Origin: Hymenobacter sp. BRD67
GTDB lineage: Bacteria; Bacteroidota; Bacteroidia; Cytophagales; Hymenobacteraceae
DNA: 64,000 nt
Direction of reading: 5' to 3'
Assembly: GCF_013256425.1 (NCBI RefSeq)
Contig: NZ_CP053904.1
Location: 1,736,001 to 1,800,000, forward strand
How positions within the stretch are numbered: position 1 is the stretch's first letter; every line of letters starts with the position of its first letter. Positions 1 to 9,995 of this stretch are shown in pieces. The position numbers and the translations under genes were made by a program. A model generated the notes under the pieces. That model worked only from the letters and a program-made list of their open reading frames with translations. It searched no databases and had not been told where the DNA came from.

Positions 1-1956
1 GAGCGCGTGGTACATGCCCGCGGCGTGGCAGCCCACGGCTATTTTGAGGCCTACGGCAACGCCACCCACCTCACCCGCGCCGCCTTTTTGCAGCCCGGCG
101 CTGTGACGCCTCTGTTCACGCGCTTTTCCACGGTAGCCGGCTCGCGCGGCTCCTCCGATTTGGCCCGTGATGTGCGCGGCTTCGCCGTAAAGTTTTATAC
201 CGAGGAAGGTGTTTTTGACCTCGTGGGTAATAATATCCCGGTGTTTTTTATTCAGGATGCCATTAAGTTTCCCGATTTTGTGCACGCCGTAAAGCCAGAG
301 CCGCACAACGAGATTCCGCAGGCGGCCTCGGCTCACGATACGTTTTACGACTTTATCTCCATCAACCCCGAAAGCACTCATATGCTGCTCTGGGTGATGT
401 CGGACCGCGCCCTGCCCCGCAGCCTGCGCATGATGGAAGGCTTTGGCGTGCACACTTTTCGCCTGGTGAACGCCGAGGGTAAGAGCCGCTTCGTAAAATT
501 TCACTGGAAGCCGGTGCTGGGCACCCACGCCGTGGCCTGGGAAGAAGCGCAGCAGATTTCGGGCAAAGACCCTGATTTTCACCGTCGCGACCTCTGGAAC
601 AACATCGAAGGCGGCGCCTACCCGGAGTGGGAGCTCGGTGTGCAGGTGGTGGAAGAGGAAGACGAGCTTAAGTTTGGCTTCGATATTCTGGATGCCACCA
701 AGCTTATTCCCGAAGAGCTGGTGCCGGTGCAGCTTATCGGCAAGATGGTGCTTAACCGCAACGTGGACAACTACTTTGCCGAAACCGAGCAGGTGGCTTT
801 TCACCTCGGCCACGTGGTGCCGGGCATCGACTTCAGCAACGACCCGCTGTTGCAGGGCCGCTTATTTTCGTACACCGATACCCAGCTCAAGCGCCTGGGC
901 GGACCCAATTTTCACGAGATTCCGATTAACCGCTCGCTGGCTCCCGTTCACAACGGGCAGCGCGACGGCCACATGCGCCAGACTATCAACAAGGGCCAGG
1001 TAAGCTACGGCCCTAACCTGCTGAATGACAACTTTCCCAAGCAGGCCAAGCAGAGCGAGGGCGGCTTCGTAAGCTACCCCGAGCGCGTGGAAGGCCACAA
1101 GATTCGGCTGCGCAGCAAAAGCTTTGTGGACCACTATAGCCAGGCCCGCTTGTTCTGGAACAGCCAGACTGAGGTGGAGAAAGCGCACATTGTCAAGGCC
1201 CTGCGCTTCGAGCTGGGCCACGTGCAGAAGCTGGAAGTACGCAGCCGCACGCTCATGCAGCTGGCGCAGGTGGCGGCCGAGCTGGCCAGCCGCGTAGCCC
1301 AAGGGCTGGGCATGGAAGTACCCTCGGCCAAAGGCGTGCAGCTCAACCTGCAAGTGCCCGCCGATGGCAAAGCCGCTGACTACCAGTCGAGCACGGTGAA
1401 AGACGCTAAAGCCTCTTCCCCTGCCCTGAGCATGGCTCCCGACAGCAAAATAAACGCGGGCAAGGGCAGCATTAAAACCCGGCAGATTGCCATTCTGGCC
1501 ACCGACGGGGCCGATGTGGCGGCCATCGCGGAGCTGATGAAGTCGCTGATGGATGGCGGCGCGCAAACGCACATCATTGCCACCCACCAGGGCTCGCTGA
1601 AAGGCAAAGACGGCCAGAGCCTGCTGGTAAACTGGACGTTTCAGGACACCTCTTCCGCCCTCTACGATGCCGTATACGTGGCCGGCGGCGAACATAGCGT
1701 AAATACTATAAAGCAGGATGCCGACGCCGTGCGCTTCGTCAACGAAGCTTACCGCCACTGCAAGCCCATCGCGGCCTCAGCCGAGGGCGTGGAGCTGCTG
1801 AAGGCCGCTGCTTACCCCGGCGCAACCGACATTATTGGGGCCGAGGGCGTTGTTACCAGTACCGACACCAAGGTGGCCGAGCTGGCGAAGCAATTCAGCC
1901 AGGCTATTGCCCGGCACCGCTTCTGGAACCGTGAGCTGAAGGCTATGCCCGCATAA
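1..1956 (+). CDS. katE: Large-subunit (clade II, HPII-type) catalase, 5' end outside window
   Basis: Heme catalase that dismutates hydrogen peroxide in the cytoplasm. The frame is open from base 1, so the true start lies upstream; 651 codons are visible. The distal catalytic His sits in VVHARG (visible codon 5), the catalytic Asn in [11 protein letters not shown] and the proximal heme-binding Tyr in RLFSYTDTQ. After about visible residue 490 comes an extra C-terminal flavodoxin/GATase1-like domain (starting [14 protein letters not shown]), which separates clade II enzymes of about 700 aa from small catalases. It is a single transcription unit closed by a hairpin terminator. The large antisense ORF over it is a GC-bias shadow. 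Assignment is very secure; only the N-terminus is missing. Confidence 0.97.
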   Translation, partial: ERVVHARGVAAHGYFEAYGNATHLTRAAFLQPGAVTPLFTRFSTVAGSRGSSDLARDVRGFAVKFYTEEGVFDLVGNNIPVFFIQDAIKFPDFVHAVKPEPHNEIPQAASAHDTFYDFISINPESTHMLLWVMSDRALPRSLRMMEGFGVHTFRLVNAEGKSRFVKFHWKPVLGTHAVAWEEAQQISGKDPDFHRRDLWNNIEGGAYPEWELGVQVVEEEDELKFGFDILDATKLIPEELVPVQLIGKMVLNRNVDNYFAETEQVAFHLGHVVPGIDFSNDPLLQGRLFSYTDTQLKRLGGPNFHEIPINRSLAPVHNGQRDGHMRQTINKGQVSYGPNLLNDNFPKQAKQSEGGFVSYPERVEGHKIRLRSKSFVDHYSQARLFWNSQTEVEKAHIVKALRFELGHVQKLEVRSRTLMQLAQVAAELASRVAQGLGMEVPSAKGVQLNLQVPADGKAADYQSSTVKDAKASSPALSMAPDSKINAGKGSIKTRQIAILATDGADVAAIAELMKSLMDGGAQTHIIATHQGSLKGKDGQSLLVNWTFQDTSSALYDAVYVAGGEHSVNTIKQDADAVRFVNEAYRHCKPIAASAEGVELLKAAAYPGATDIIGAEGVVTSTDTKVAELAKQFSQAIARHRFWNRELKAMPA

Positions 1957-1982
1957 ACTGCCGGGCCGTAAATAACCAGCCT

Positions 1983-2019
1983 CCCCCGTTTCACGTTGAG
2001 TGAGGCGGGGGAATTTTTT
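1983..2019 (+). terminator. Rho-independent terminator of the catalase gene
   Basis: A 12-bp stem (1983-1994 with 2000-2011, two G-U pairs) with a 5-base loop is followed by T6 at 2014-2019. Confidence 0.85.
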
Positions 2020-2091
2020 AGCCGGTTCGGGTAAAAAATGGTAGCAGCGCCGGTAGTGGCCTGTTTTTAGGCCGGGAGCAAGCTGCTGCCC

Positions 2092-2099
2092 TACCTTTG
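2092..2099 (+). promoter_or_regulatory. Bacteroidota -7 box of the SlyD-type gene
   Basis: TACCTTTG matches the TAnnTTTG consensus exactly and ends 24 bases before the ATG at 2124. This spacing recurs for dapA (25) and the lactonase gene (26). Confidence 0.6.
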
Positions 2100-2123
2100 C
2101 GTCCCCCTTAACCCACCCCTTTT

Positions 2124-2639
2124 ATGGCCGCCATTGCCCAGAACTCCGTCGTAACCCTAACCTACGACCTCTCCGTAACCGACGAAAACCAACAGAAAGT
2201 ACTGGTTGAGCAAGCCGAGGCCGATGAGCCGATGGTATTCCTGTTTGGCCACAGCGGCCTGCCCGAAGAGTTTGAGCGTCAGCTAGATGGCAAAAGTGCT
2301 GGCGACTCTTTTTCCTTCTCGCTCACGCCCGAGCAGGCGTATGGCGACTACGACCAGCAGGCCGTAGTAGAAATTCCGAAGCAGGTATTTGAAATCGACG
2401 GCAAGCTCGACGACCAGATGCTGCAAGTGGGCAACTACCTGCCCATGGCCGACAACGAGGGCCACCACATGCAAGCCAAGGTAGTTGAAATCGGCGACGA
2501 GCAGGTAACCATGGACTTCAACCACCCGCTGGCCGGCATGGTCATGCACTTCGATGGCAAAGTTCAGGATGTGCGGGCTGCCACCGCCGAAGAGCTGGCC
2601 CACGGCCACGTGCACGGCGAAGGCGGGCACCAGCACTAA
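2124..2639 (+). CDS. slyD: SlyD-type FKBP peptidyl-prolyl isomerase
   Basis: Cytoplasmic FKBP-family prolyl cis-trans isomerase and chaperone, 171 aa. The N-terminal FKBP half carries the family signatures LFGHSGLPEEFERQL and the GDSFSFSLTPEQAYGDYD stretch. The middle region (about residues 75-125) corresponds to the insert-in-flap chaperone domain of SlyD. The C-terminus is His-rich (HGHVHGEGGHQH), as in SlyD proteins that bind nickel; metal binding here is inferred. It has its own promoter box and a clean terminator, so it is monocistronic. ATG 2124 is the only sensible start. Confidence 0.93.
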   Translation: MAAIAQNSVVTLTYDLSVTDENQQKVLVEQAEADEPMVFLFGHSGLPEEFERQLDGKSAGDSFSFSLTPEQAYGDYDQQAVVEIPKQVFEIDGKLDDQMLQVGNYLPMADNEGHHMQAKVVEIGDEQVTMDFNHPLAGMVMHFDGKVQDVRAATAEELAHGHVHGEGGHQH

Positions 2640-2659
2640 AAGAAGTAAAAACCGGAAGC

Positions 2660-2700
2660 AAAACAGGAGCGGCCTGCCAGGTGCAAGCTGCTCCTGTTTT
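2660..2700 (+). terminator. Terminator after the SlyD-type gene
   Basis: Perfect 11-bp stem: AAAACAGGAGC (2660-2670) with GCTCCTGTTTT (2690-2700), ending in T4. The A-rich 5' arm would let it work on both strands. Confidence 0.8.
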
Positions 2701-2739
2701 AGGTATAGATGAGTGATTTTAAGCGTACTTTCGTCGCCT

Positions 2740-3021
2740 ATGACGATTGTTACCCTCGTTGGCAGCGTAGCTGCTTTGCTTACTACCGTGGCCTACGTGC
2801 CGCAGGCTTACCAAACCATTAAAACCCGCGATACGAGTGCGCTCTCGCTGCCTACTTTCCTGATGCTGTTTGTGGGAACCTGCCTTTGGGGCACCTACGC
2901 GGTGCTTATCCACGATATCCCGATTTTGATGACCAACCTCATTTCGGGCGGCCTGGCCACCATCATCCTGTATATCAAGCTGACTGCCAAGCCCGCTGAC
3001 GTGCGGCGCGCCGTAAGGTAG
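2740..3021 (+). CDS. SemiSWEET-type sugar transporter (PQ-loop)
   Basis: Small inner-membrane sugar uniporter of the SemiSWEET family, 93 aa from ATG 2740. Three membrane helices are visible, and the first carries the PQ motif in TTVAYVPQAYQT. SemiSWEETs work as dimers. The open frame reaches upstream to a GTG at 2713, but the ATG gives the usual family N-terminus just before helix 1. TACTTTCG (2726-2733) lies only 6 bases before this ATG, so the mRNA may be nearly leaderless. The stop is 2 bp from the stop of the convergent gene. The substrate cannot be told from sequence. Confidence 0.88.
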   Translation: MTIVTLVGSVAALLTTVAYVPQAYQTIKTRDTSALSLPTFLMLFVGTCLWGTYAVLIHDIPILMTNLISGGLATIILYIKLTAKPADVRRAVR

Positions 3022-3023
3022 CA

Positions 3024-3617
3024 CTACGCCAACCCGGCTGCGTAGGCTTGCAGCTGCGGAAAAAACTCCCGAAAATCGGCCGCATAGTCGGCGTAGTGCT
3101 GGTTCAGCTCCCCGGTGGCCGTGTCCATGCCCGAGCCGGGCGACGCCCGGCGGCTCAGGCCCTGTAAGGCCCGGCCAATACCCGCCGTTTCGGCATAGTG
3201 CAGCAGCCAGTTGTGCTGTACCATGTACGGAAAAAAGCGCTGCACCGGGGCCGGGAACTCCGGTAGCCGCGTTTCCAGCAGCGCATACACGCGCTGCGAG
3301 AAGTCGGGCAGGCTTTCGGCCGAAAAGCTGGTGAAGCTGCGCGCCAGAAAGTGGTCCATAAACACATCCGACACAACGCCGGCGTACTTGCCCAGGCCGG
3401 CCAGGCGCAAACGGGCGGTGCCGCGCCGCACCACGGGGTGCTGGTCGGTAAAGGCATCGATGGCACGGTGCGCCCGAATGCCGGCCTGCACGGCGGCCGG
3501 GTAGCGCTCCAGCTGGCGGCCGGGCACCGAATCGGCGATAAACTGCCCCACCAACTCGTCGGCGTAGGCCGGGGCGGCGGGCGAGCCGGCCAGGAAGAGA
3601 TGCGCCAGAAAATTCAT
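3024..3617 (-). CDS. Acyl carrier protein phosphodiesterase (AcpH family)
   Basis: Predicted ACP hydrolase that removes 4'-phosphopantetheine from acyl carrier protein, 197 aa. It has the AcpH-family opening MNFLAHLFLAG and the block GQFIADSVPGRQ...YPAAVQAGIRAHRAIDAFTD, with the HRxID residues typical of this HD-like fold. The frame extends four codons upstream, but the Met at 3617 is chosen because family members begin at MNxLAHL. It converges on the SemiSWEET gene. Family assignment is strong; the physiological role rests on E. coli AcpH. Confidence 0.85.
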   Translation of the reverse strand: MNFLAHLFLAGSPAAPAYADELVGQFIADSVPGRQLERYPAAVQAGIRAHRAIDAFTDQHPVVRRGTARLRLAGLGKYAGVVSDVFMDHFLARSFTSFSAESLPDFSQRVYALLETRLPEFPAPVQRFFPYMVQHNWLLHYAETAGIGRALQGLSRRASPGSGMDTATGELNQHYADYAADFREFFPQLQAYAAGLA

Positions 3618-3749
3618 AAGCAAAGGCAAAAGAGCGGCCGCCGGCCGCGTGCTTATCCTAACCGGGAAACCAGAAGCGGGTTCGGCCGTAAGCTAGCTCC
3701 ACAACGGGCCGCCGGCCGGTTGTAGTTTCCTCCTCATTTCCTTTTCCCC

Positions 3750-4262
3750 ATGTCCGATAAGAAAACGCCGGTCACCCACGACCTCAAGAAGCTTTTTGAA
3801 AAAATCAAGGATGTGCGCATCGCCATGCTTACCACCTTCGACGAGCACCACACCTTGCACAGCCGCCCCATGGCTACCATCAAGCCCGAGGCCGATGGCT
3901 CGCTGCTTTTCTTCACCGATAAGGAGTCGGCGAAGGTATACGAGGTTAAAAAAGACAACCAGGTAAACCTGAGCTATTCGGACCCCAGCGCCAATACCTA
4001 CGCGTCGATTTCGGGCCGGGCCAGCGCCTACCGCGACGAGGCCAAGATTGCCGAGCTGTGGACCGAGCCCATGCGCGGCTGGTTTCCCAAGGGCAAAGAC
4101 GACCCTAATATTATGATTCTCCAGGTTGATATAGATAAAGCTGAATATTGGGACTCGCCCAGCAGCCTGCTTGTGCAGGCCTACGCCTACGCCCGCGCTG
4201 TGGTAACCGGCGAGCGCAGCAAAGATGACGACGTAAACGAGCACGCCCAGGTAAAGCGCTAG
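3750..4262 (+). CDS. Pyridoxamine 5'-phosphate oxidase-fold general stress protein
   Basis: Split-barrel flavin-binding protein of the general stress protein 26 type, 170 aa. Visible signatures are VRIAMLTTFDEHHTLHSRPM at the N-terminus, LFFTDKESAKVYEVKKDNQVN in the middle and the substrate-side EPMRGWFPKGKDDPN followed by a WDSPSS C-terminal block. It is cytoplasmic with no signal peptide. Homologues are FMN/FAD-binding proteins of uncertain physiological substrate, so no reaction is assigned. Monocistronic, followed by a strong terminator. Confidence 0.88.
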   Translation: MSDKKTPVTHDLKKLFEKIKDVRIAMLTTFDEHHTLHSRPMATIKPEADGSLLFFTDKESAKVYEVKKDNQVNLSYSDPSANTYASISGRASAYRDEAKIAELWTEPMRGWFPKGKDDPNIMILQVDIDKAEYWDSPSSLLVQAYAYARAVVTGERSKDDDVNEHAQVKR

Positions 4263-4341
4263 CTTCCGGAAAGCTGCCTTAAAGCAAATTTTAGCCAGTC
4301 AGCTTTGCTCGAATAAGTGCCTTCTGGCGGGTTTTTTAAGT

Positions 4342-4369
4342 AAAAGGCTGGAAGCAATTCCAGCCTTTT
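4342..4369 (+). terminator. Terminator after the stress flavin protein gene
   Basis: A 12-bp perfect stem (4342-4353 with 4358-4369) closed by a GCAA tetraloop, with a T-rich 3' end. It overlaps the longest possible reading of the next ORF, which argues for that gene starting later. Confidence 0.85.
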
Positions 4370-4393
4370 TTGTGGCTGCCTGTTATCCTATTT

Positions 4394-5109
4394 ATGTTGA
4401 CTACGCTTACGCTTTTTACGCTCCGGCCCGGAGCCGGCGTGGCCCGCTGGGCGCTGGCCCAAATGGCCACGGCACCGCGCCATCTGCAGCAGGTAGCGGG
4501 CCTGCGCTTTTTTCAGCTGCTGGGCAGCGGAGCGGCCAATGGGTTTGGCTTCTGGCCCAACCTGCGCCGCTACGGCCTGCTGGCCACCTGGCAGCAGGCC
4601 GACGCCGCCGCCGCTTTCTTTGCTGGCCACCCGGTGTGGGCCGCCTACGCGCAACACAGCGCGGAAATATGGACCGTTGAGCTGGCTCCCCTGCAAGCCC
4701 ACGGCACCTGGGACGGCCTCAACCCATTTGACTACGCACCAGCACCAGCGCCAGGCCGGGCCGAGGCTAAGAAGCCGGTGGCCGTGCTTACGCGGGCCAG
4801 CATCCGGCTGCGGCGGGCCCCGCGCTTCTGGCGCTACGTCGAGCCCACGAGCCGGGCGCTGGCCGGGCCGAAGGCCTGCGGCTGGCAATCGGGCTGGGCG
4901 AGCTGCCGCTGGTGCGCCAGGCCACCTTCAGCGTCTGGGAGTCGGCGGCGGCCATGCAGCAGTACGCCTACCGCAATGCGCACCACCGCGAGGTTATTCA
5001 GCTCACGCGCCGCGAAGGCTGGTATAGGGAGGAGCTATTCGCCCGTTTTCGGGTGCTAACCAGTTACGGCACTATAGATGGGGAGAATCCTTTGCAACCT
5101 ATTTATTAA
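4394..5109 (+). CDS. crtA: CrtA-like carotenoid monooxygenase (frameshifted)
   Basis: Spheroidene monooxygenase (CrtA) family protein, a carotenoid-modifying oxygenase; about 238 aa after repair. The start is put at ATG 4394 (MLTTLTLF), because the longer TTG reading runs into the terminator. Family landmarks are VARWALAQMATAP, GFGFWPNLRRYGLLATW and, in the next frame, LAIGLGELPLVRQATFSVW. The reading frame breaks at the GGG of 4865-4867; one extra G restores a continuous family-like protein. No other carotenoid gene is nearby, which is normal for scattered crt genes in this group. The exact carotenoid substrate is unknown. Confidence 0.75.
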
Positions 5110-5273
5110 TGCGCATAGACTTAACGCAAAAGCCTATTCCCCTTATATAAATAACTGAATTGCAAACGCTTACTATTTTTTACTTTATCAACTCGTAGAG
5201 GCCTATTTCCTTTCTCGCAACTCTACAATTGAACAGCAGGCGTATCGTGGCCGGCAGCGGTAAGGTTGGCGTA

Positions 5274-6922
5274 TTACTCCCCTCTACTTTCTACCCTATT
5301 ACCCAGGCGCAGGCGATACTGGCTGCCTAGCCACTCGGCGGCGGTGCCGGGTGCTGCCACCGCCGGGGCGGGCAGCACCCGCACGGTGTGGCCTACCTGC
5401 ACGAGGTCGTCGGGGCCGGGATAAACGCTGATTCCATCCGCGTTGGGCACCAGGATATCTTCCTGCAAAAACACATTGCGGCCCGCTCCCCCGTACAGAT
5501 GCACGGCAAAGCCGGGGGCCAGGCGCCCGCGCAGGTTAAACTCATCTTTGCCTCCTAAGCCGTAGACAGACAGGCGCGTAGTGCGCCGCACGTCGTAGTG
5601 CTGCTCGCCGAGCAGGCTGTCGGGCCGGGTGGGGCTCCGTGCAAATACGCGCAGTTGCAGGCGGCCGGGGCCTTCGGCCAGCAGCTCAAACCGCTCGGGG
5701 GCGTCGGTGCCAGTGACAACTGCTGCCTGCTGCAACACCTCGAAGTAGCGCCGGGCCACGGCGGGCAAAGCGTCGCGGCGGGCGCGCAGGGCGGGCAGCA
5801 GTTCCTGCGTCATGCGCGCCCGCACTTCGGGCGGGGTGGCCTGCATGGCCTGGGCAAGCACCTCATTGGTCAGGAGCCGGCGCAACGAGTCGGCTTCGGC
5901 CACGAAGGCCTGTTCGGGCAGCAGCGCCAGGGCCGTGTGGTCGAGGGCCCGCGCCGTGATAGTAAGCGGCGCCACATCGGCCGGCAGCAAATTCGGATTA
6001 AACGTCTGGTAGCGAGGGCGCACCCACGAGATAAGGCGCGTCAGCCAGCCATCATCAAACCGAAAAAACGCCTGGTCGCGGTCGCGCGGAACAGGCCGGA
6101 ACTCCGTGCGCCCACCCGCCCCGAAAGCGCCGCCCAGCGCCACTGGTCGGCGCGGCGGCTCCAGTCGCCCAGCAGCAAATCGAGCAGCCGAGCCCGCAGG
6201 TAGGCCGTGGGTTTCAGGCTGGCCTGCGGCGAGTGCAGGGCCTCGGCCAGCATTGCCTCAGAGCCGATGATGCGCTGCGCGGCCCCGAAGCCGGGTGCCG
6301 GGCGCTGGTTGTGGCTGGGGCGCTCTTCGAGCAGATAAAGGGCCGGGCGAAACTGCCGGACCCAACTGCCAAGAGTGGAATCGGGCAGAAGGTACACCAG
6401 GCGCGGATTGGTATGATAGATGCCGCCGGCCTGGGCGAGCCGGGCGGCCACGTAGGCTCCGTAGGGTGGCGCGGCGCAGGTCTGGTCGCGCAGCACGGGG
6501 CCAATAAGCCAGTCGAGCCCGGCAGCAGATATACTACGGCTCAGGTCTTTATCAACCGAGCGCAGCACGAGTAAGCGGCCGTCGGGCGTGCGCAGGTGCA
6601 GCGTATTGGTCTGGAAGCTGCCGCCGCTGCCCAGGGGCAGCAGGCCGGCGCGGCCCAGCCGCAGCACCGGCGCGCTCACCGGCATTGCCCACAGCTGGCG
6701 GTAGTGCCGGCCCCACAGGTGCTGCCACCACCAGCCGCGCCGGGCATAGTGCGCCCCGGCCGCCACCCGCACCACGCTCGAATCGGCATTAAAAACCGGA
6801 CCTACCTCGCGGGCGGCGGGCGGCGTGGGGGCCCCGCAGCCCGCCAGCAGCCCGCTTACCAGTAATACTACCCAGCCGCTCTTTCTTAGCTTTACCTGTG
6901 GCTTACTTCCAAACACCTGCAC
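5274..6922 (-). CDS. Lipoprotein paralogue A with kinase-like core, degenerate catalytic motif (frameshifted)
   Basis: Predicted outer-membrane or periplasmic lipoprotein: the N-terminus ends in a lipobox (VSGLLAGCG). About 549 aa after restoring one base at the CCCC run 6119-6122 (plus strand), where two frames join between QWRWA and FRPVPRDRDQAFF. It is homologous to the divergent neighbour and, from memory, to the central domain of large Bacteroidota proteins that also carry a metallophosphoesterase and an outer-membrane barrel; both of those parts are absent here. Motifs are VLRSVDKD, LLGDWSRRADQWRWA and PRDRDQAFF. The second motif reads GDWDRH in its paralogue, so this copy has lost the D and H. 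The kinase-like fold is my inference, not an established function. Confidence 0.6.
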
Positions 6923-7120
6923 AACAACGGCTTCTGGTACTTAATTGCTAATCATTGGTACTCGAACAGCGCACGCACCCTAAAGTTGCCCGTATAGCGT
7001 ACGAGCCGGGCCACGGGTTGTCGGTAGCAGCAGCTAAGCGCGGCTTATCTTTTCCTGTTCAGCTACGTTATAGGCGGCTGGGAAGCAGCGGCTGCCGCAC
7101 ACCCGTTATCCTGGCTCATC

Positions 7121-8700
7121 TTGCGCTCCATTACCTTTTTGTTATTATCCGGTGGCTTGACGCTGGGCCTGACTACGGGCTGCGCGCGCCGCAATTTTTA
7201 CCAGCCCGACGCCCGGCTGCCCGCTACCACCCCGGCCGGCCGGCCGCCGTCGGCCGATAGTGTGTGGGCCACGGCTGGCCGCCAATACAACCAGCACGGC
7301 TGGCTCTACGGACTGCTGCTTGGCCCCACCACCGGGCAGTGTGGGCCGCGCCGGTGCGCGTACCCGTGCTGCGCCTGGCCACGGCCGAGCCGGCGGCGGG
7401 GCCGCTTACCCCCACCAAGCTGGGAGGCGGCTTGCAGAGCACCAGCCTTACGCTGCACGGAGCCGATGACCGGCCCTACGTGCTGCGCTCGCTCGACAAA
7501 GACCCGTCCCATATTTTACCCACTTTTTTACAGAAGCTCTTCACCGCCAATTTTATACGCGACTGTACCTCGGCCGGCAACCCCTACGGGGCGCTGGTGG
7601 TAGCACCCCTGGCCCAGGCACTGGGGGTGCCGCACTCCCACCCGCGCATCTTTTATGTGCCTGCCGATGCCGCCGACCTGGGCTCGGCGCAGGCCAACGA
7701 GCGCCTGCGGGGCAAGCTGGCCTTGCTCGAAGAAAAATACGATGGGGAAAAAGTGCGCTCACCCCTGGTGCCGCAGGCGCGAAAATTTGTCGACGATGAG
7801 CATATGCGCAAGCTGCTGTACGCCGACCCGCGCAACCGCCCCGACCAGCCAGCCCTGCTGAGGGCCCGCCTGCTCGATGTGCTTATCGGCGACTGGGACC
7901 GCCACGCCGGCCAGTGGCAGTGGGCCGAAATGCCCGACCCCGCCCGGCCCGGCGGCAAGCTGTTTGCCCCCGTACCCAAAGACCGTGACCAGGCATTTTT
8001 CAGGATTTCGGATGGCTTAGTGCCCTGGGCAATGACGCGCAAGTTCGCCGTGCGGCACTTCGTGACCTTTAAGCGCAAATTCCACGATATTCCGGCCCTC
8101 ACCGGCCAGGGCCGCTACGTCGACCAGCGGGCACTTAACCTGCTCAGCCGCCGCGATTTCATGGCAGGAGCCCGCTACGTACAAGCCCAGCTGCCCGACT
8201 CTACCCTGGCGCGCGCAGTGCGCTGCCTGCCCCCGGCCGTGTATCAGCTCGAAGGCCCGCGCCTACTGCGCGACCTGCAGGCCCGCCGCGATAACCTGCC
8301 CGGCGTTGCCACAAAATACTACGAGCTGAAGGCCCGGCGCCCCGTGGTGGCCGGCACCGAGCAGCCCGACCACTTTGTGGTGGCCCGCACCCCCGACTCC
8401 ACCACCGTGCGCGTGTATAATGCTGGCATGGGGTCCGACTCGCTGTTCTACCAGCGCACATTTTACTCCCGCGAAACCAAGCGCCTGACGCTGGAAGGAT
8501 TGGGCGGCAATGACCGCTTCGAGCTGAGTGGCCACGGCCTGAAAATCGTTATCCACGCCGGAGCGGGCCAGGACGTGCAGCACGCCACTTCCCGCCGCCG
8601 CCTGCGCTACGAGCCCGACTCGAACGGGACGCTCAACAAACCTGAGCCCACGAAGAAAAAGGAGCGCTTCGAAAACTACGACCGGCTCAAGGATGAATAA
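7121..8700 (+). CDS. Lipoprotein paralogue B with kinase-like core (frameshifted)
   Basis: Partner of the divergent paralogue. The TTG at 7121 gives a lipoprotein signal peptide with lipobox LTTGC. About 526 aa after adding one G to the GGG at 7334-7336, which joins the N-terminus to APVRVPVLRL. Conserved blocks in order are VLRSLDKDPS, NPYGALVVAPLAQALGV, LLDVLIGDWDRHAGQWQWAE, FAPVPKDRDQAFFR and, near the end, LTLEGLGGNDRFELSG. The layout (early Lys in a strand, then DxDRHxxQ, then DRD) resembles HipA/Fam20-type kinases, but this is inferred from motif order only. Together with paralogue A it forms a divergent pair that shares a 198-bp spacer. Confidence 0.6.
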
Positions 8701-8702
8701 TT

Positions 8703-8780
8703 TTTAATGGTTAATTTTCTATTGGCTAATACCGACTGATAGGTGGAAGAGAATTAACCAGCAGAAAATTAACCATTAAA
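8703..8780. repeat. Inverted repeat filling a convergent gene gap
   Basis: Perfect 18-bp arms (8703-8720 and 8763-8780) enclose about 42 bases. They fill the gap between the stop of lipoprotein B and the stop of the topoisomerase gene, and probably act as a two-way terminator. Confidence 0.65.
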
Positions 8781-9908
8781 CTACACCTCCGCCAGCATTT
8801 CCAGCACCAGGTGCTCGGTGGGCGATAGCTCGTCGCGGTCGTGCGGGTCGGCATCGTGGCGGCGCAGGTACTCGATGAGCCGGCCCGACTTAAACAGCTC
8901 GGTTACCTGCGGATGAATATAGTATTTTGAGCATACTGTGGGCGTATTGCCCAGGTTGGCGGCTACTTCTTTGGTAGCCTGCCGAATGGCTTTGTCGGGG
9001 GCCAGCTCCGTGTCGCTGTTCAGTACGCTTTCCAGACACTCAACCATTTTCACGGTACCGCCCCAGGTGCGAAAGTCCTTGGCCGACAGGGCAATTCCGG
9101 TGTACCGATGCAAGTAATCGTTTACGTGGCCCGACTCCAGCGGGTGGCGCTGGCCATCGGCTCCGTAGAATTGAAACAGATGCTGGCCCGGAATCTCCTT
9201 GCACTTGCGCACCAGCTGCGCCAGCTTGCGGTCGTGAATCGTCACATCATGCGCCACTCCTTTTTTGCCCACGAATGAAAAGCGCACGTCGGCGCCCTCA
9301 ATCGTGGCGTGCTTGTCGAGCAGCGTGGTGAGGCCATAGCTCTTGTTTTTCTTGGCATACTCCTCATTACCAACCCGTATAAACGACTGGTCCATGAGCA
9401 GAAGCGCCAGCGCCACTACTTTATCGCGGTCGAGCCCCGGCCGGGCCAGGTCTTTGCGCAGCTGCCGGCGCAACTCGCCTAGCTTCTGGCCAAAAGCCAG
9501 CAGCCGCGAAAACTTCGTCAGCGAGCGGGCGGCATCCCAGGCGGGGTGGTAGCGGTATTGCTTGCGGCCGGCCTCGTCGTGGCCCGTCACCTGCAGGTGC
9601 CAGGTAGCGCTGGGCGCAATCCACACATCGGTCCACGCCGGCGGAATCACGAAGCTGCGGATGCGGTCCAGTATTTTTTTATCGACTATTAGCTCGCCTT
9701 TCGCGTTGAGATAGATAAAGTTACCTTCGTCGTCAGTCGTGCGCCGCAGGCCCGGGCCGGCATCGGTGGCATAGCGCAGGCCGGCTAGCTCGGCCTGGCG
9801 GGCCGGGTCTTTATAAAGCTCATGCGCAGCCAGCTCGGGCAGGGGCGGCAAATGTTTTTTACGGGTTTTAGCACGGGGCGGCGCTGACTGGGTGGGAGGA
9901 GTAGACAT
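8781..9908 (-). CDS. DNA topoisomerase IB (poxvirus/bacterial type)
   Basis: ATP-independent DNA topoisomerase that relaxes supercoils through a 3'-phosphotyrosyl intermediate; 375 aa, the usual size for bacterial TopIB. The N-terminal domain includes GLRRTTDDEGNFIY and RSFVIPPAWTDVWIAP. The catalytic domain shows QYRYHPAWD, SFIRVGNEEYAKKNKSYGLT (active-site Arg region), KDFRTWGGT (second Arg) and the tyrosine in CSKYYIHP (Tyr330 by my count). The N-terminal 25 residues are basic and Pro-rich. It is an accessory topoisomerase in most bacteria that have it. Divergent from the App1-like gene. Confidence 0.93.
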   Translation of the reverse strand: MSTPPTQSAPPRAKTRKKHLPPLPELAAHELYKDPARQAELAGLRYATDAGPGLRRTTDDEGNFIYLNAKGELIVDKKILDRIRSFVIPPAWTDVWIAPSATWHLQVTGHDEAGRKQYRYHPAWDAARSLTKFSRLLAFGQKLGELRRQLRKDLARPGLDRDKVVALALLLMDQSFIRVGNEEYAKKNKSYGLTTLLDKHATIEGADVRFSFVGKKGVAHDVTIHDRKLAQLVRKCKEIPGQHLFQFYGADGQRHPLESGHVNDYLHRYTGIALSAKDFRTWGGTVKMVECLESVLNSDTELAPDKAIRQATKEVAANLGNTPTVCSKYYIHPQVTELFKSGRLIEYLRRHDADPHDRDELSPTEHLVLEMLAEV

Positions 9909-9983
9909 AAAAGCTCAGGTTATCGCTGCGTTCTACGCAAGTTGGGCGAGAAGGGCGACGGGGCCCGAACACTTCCCTCGCCG

Positions 9984-9991
9984 TAGGTTTG
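9984..9991 (+). promoter_or_regulatory. -7 box immediately before the App1-like gene
   Basis: TAGGTTTG ends only 4 bases before ATG 9996. If transcription starts at the usual distance, the mRNA is leaderless. Confidence 0.5.
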
Positions 9992-9995
9992 CCAG

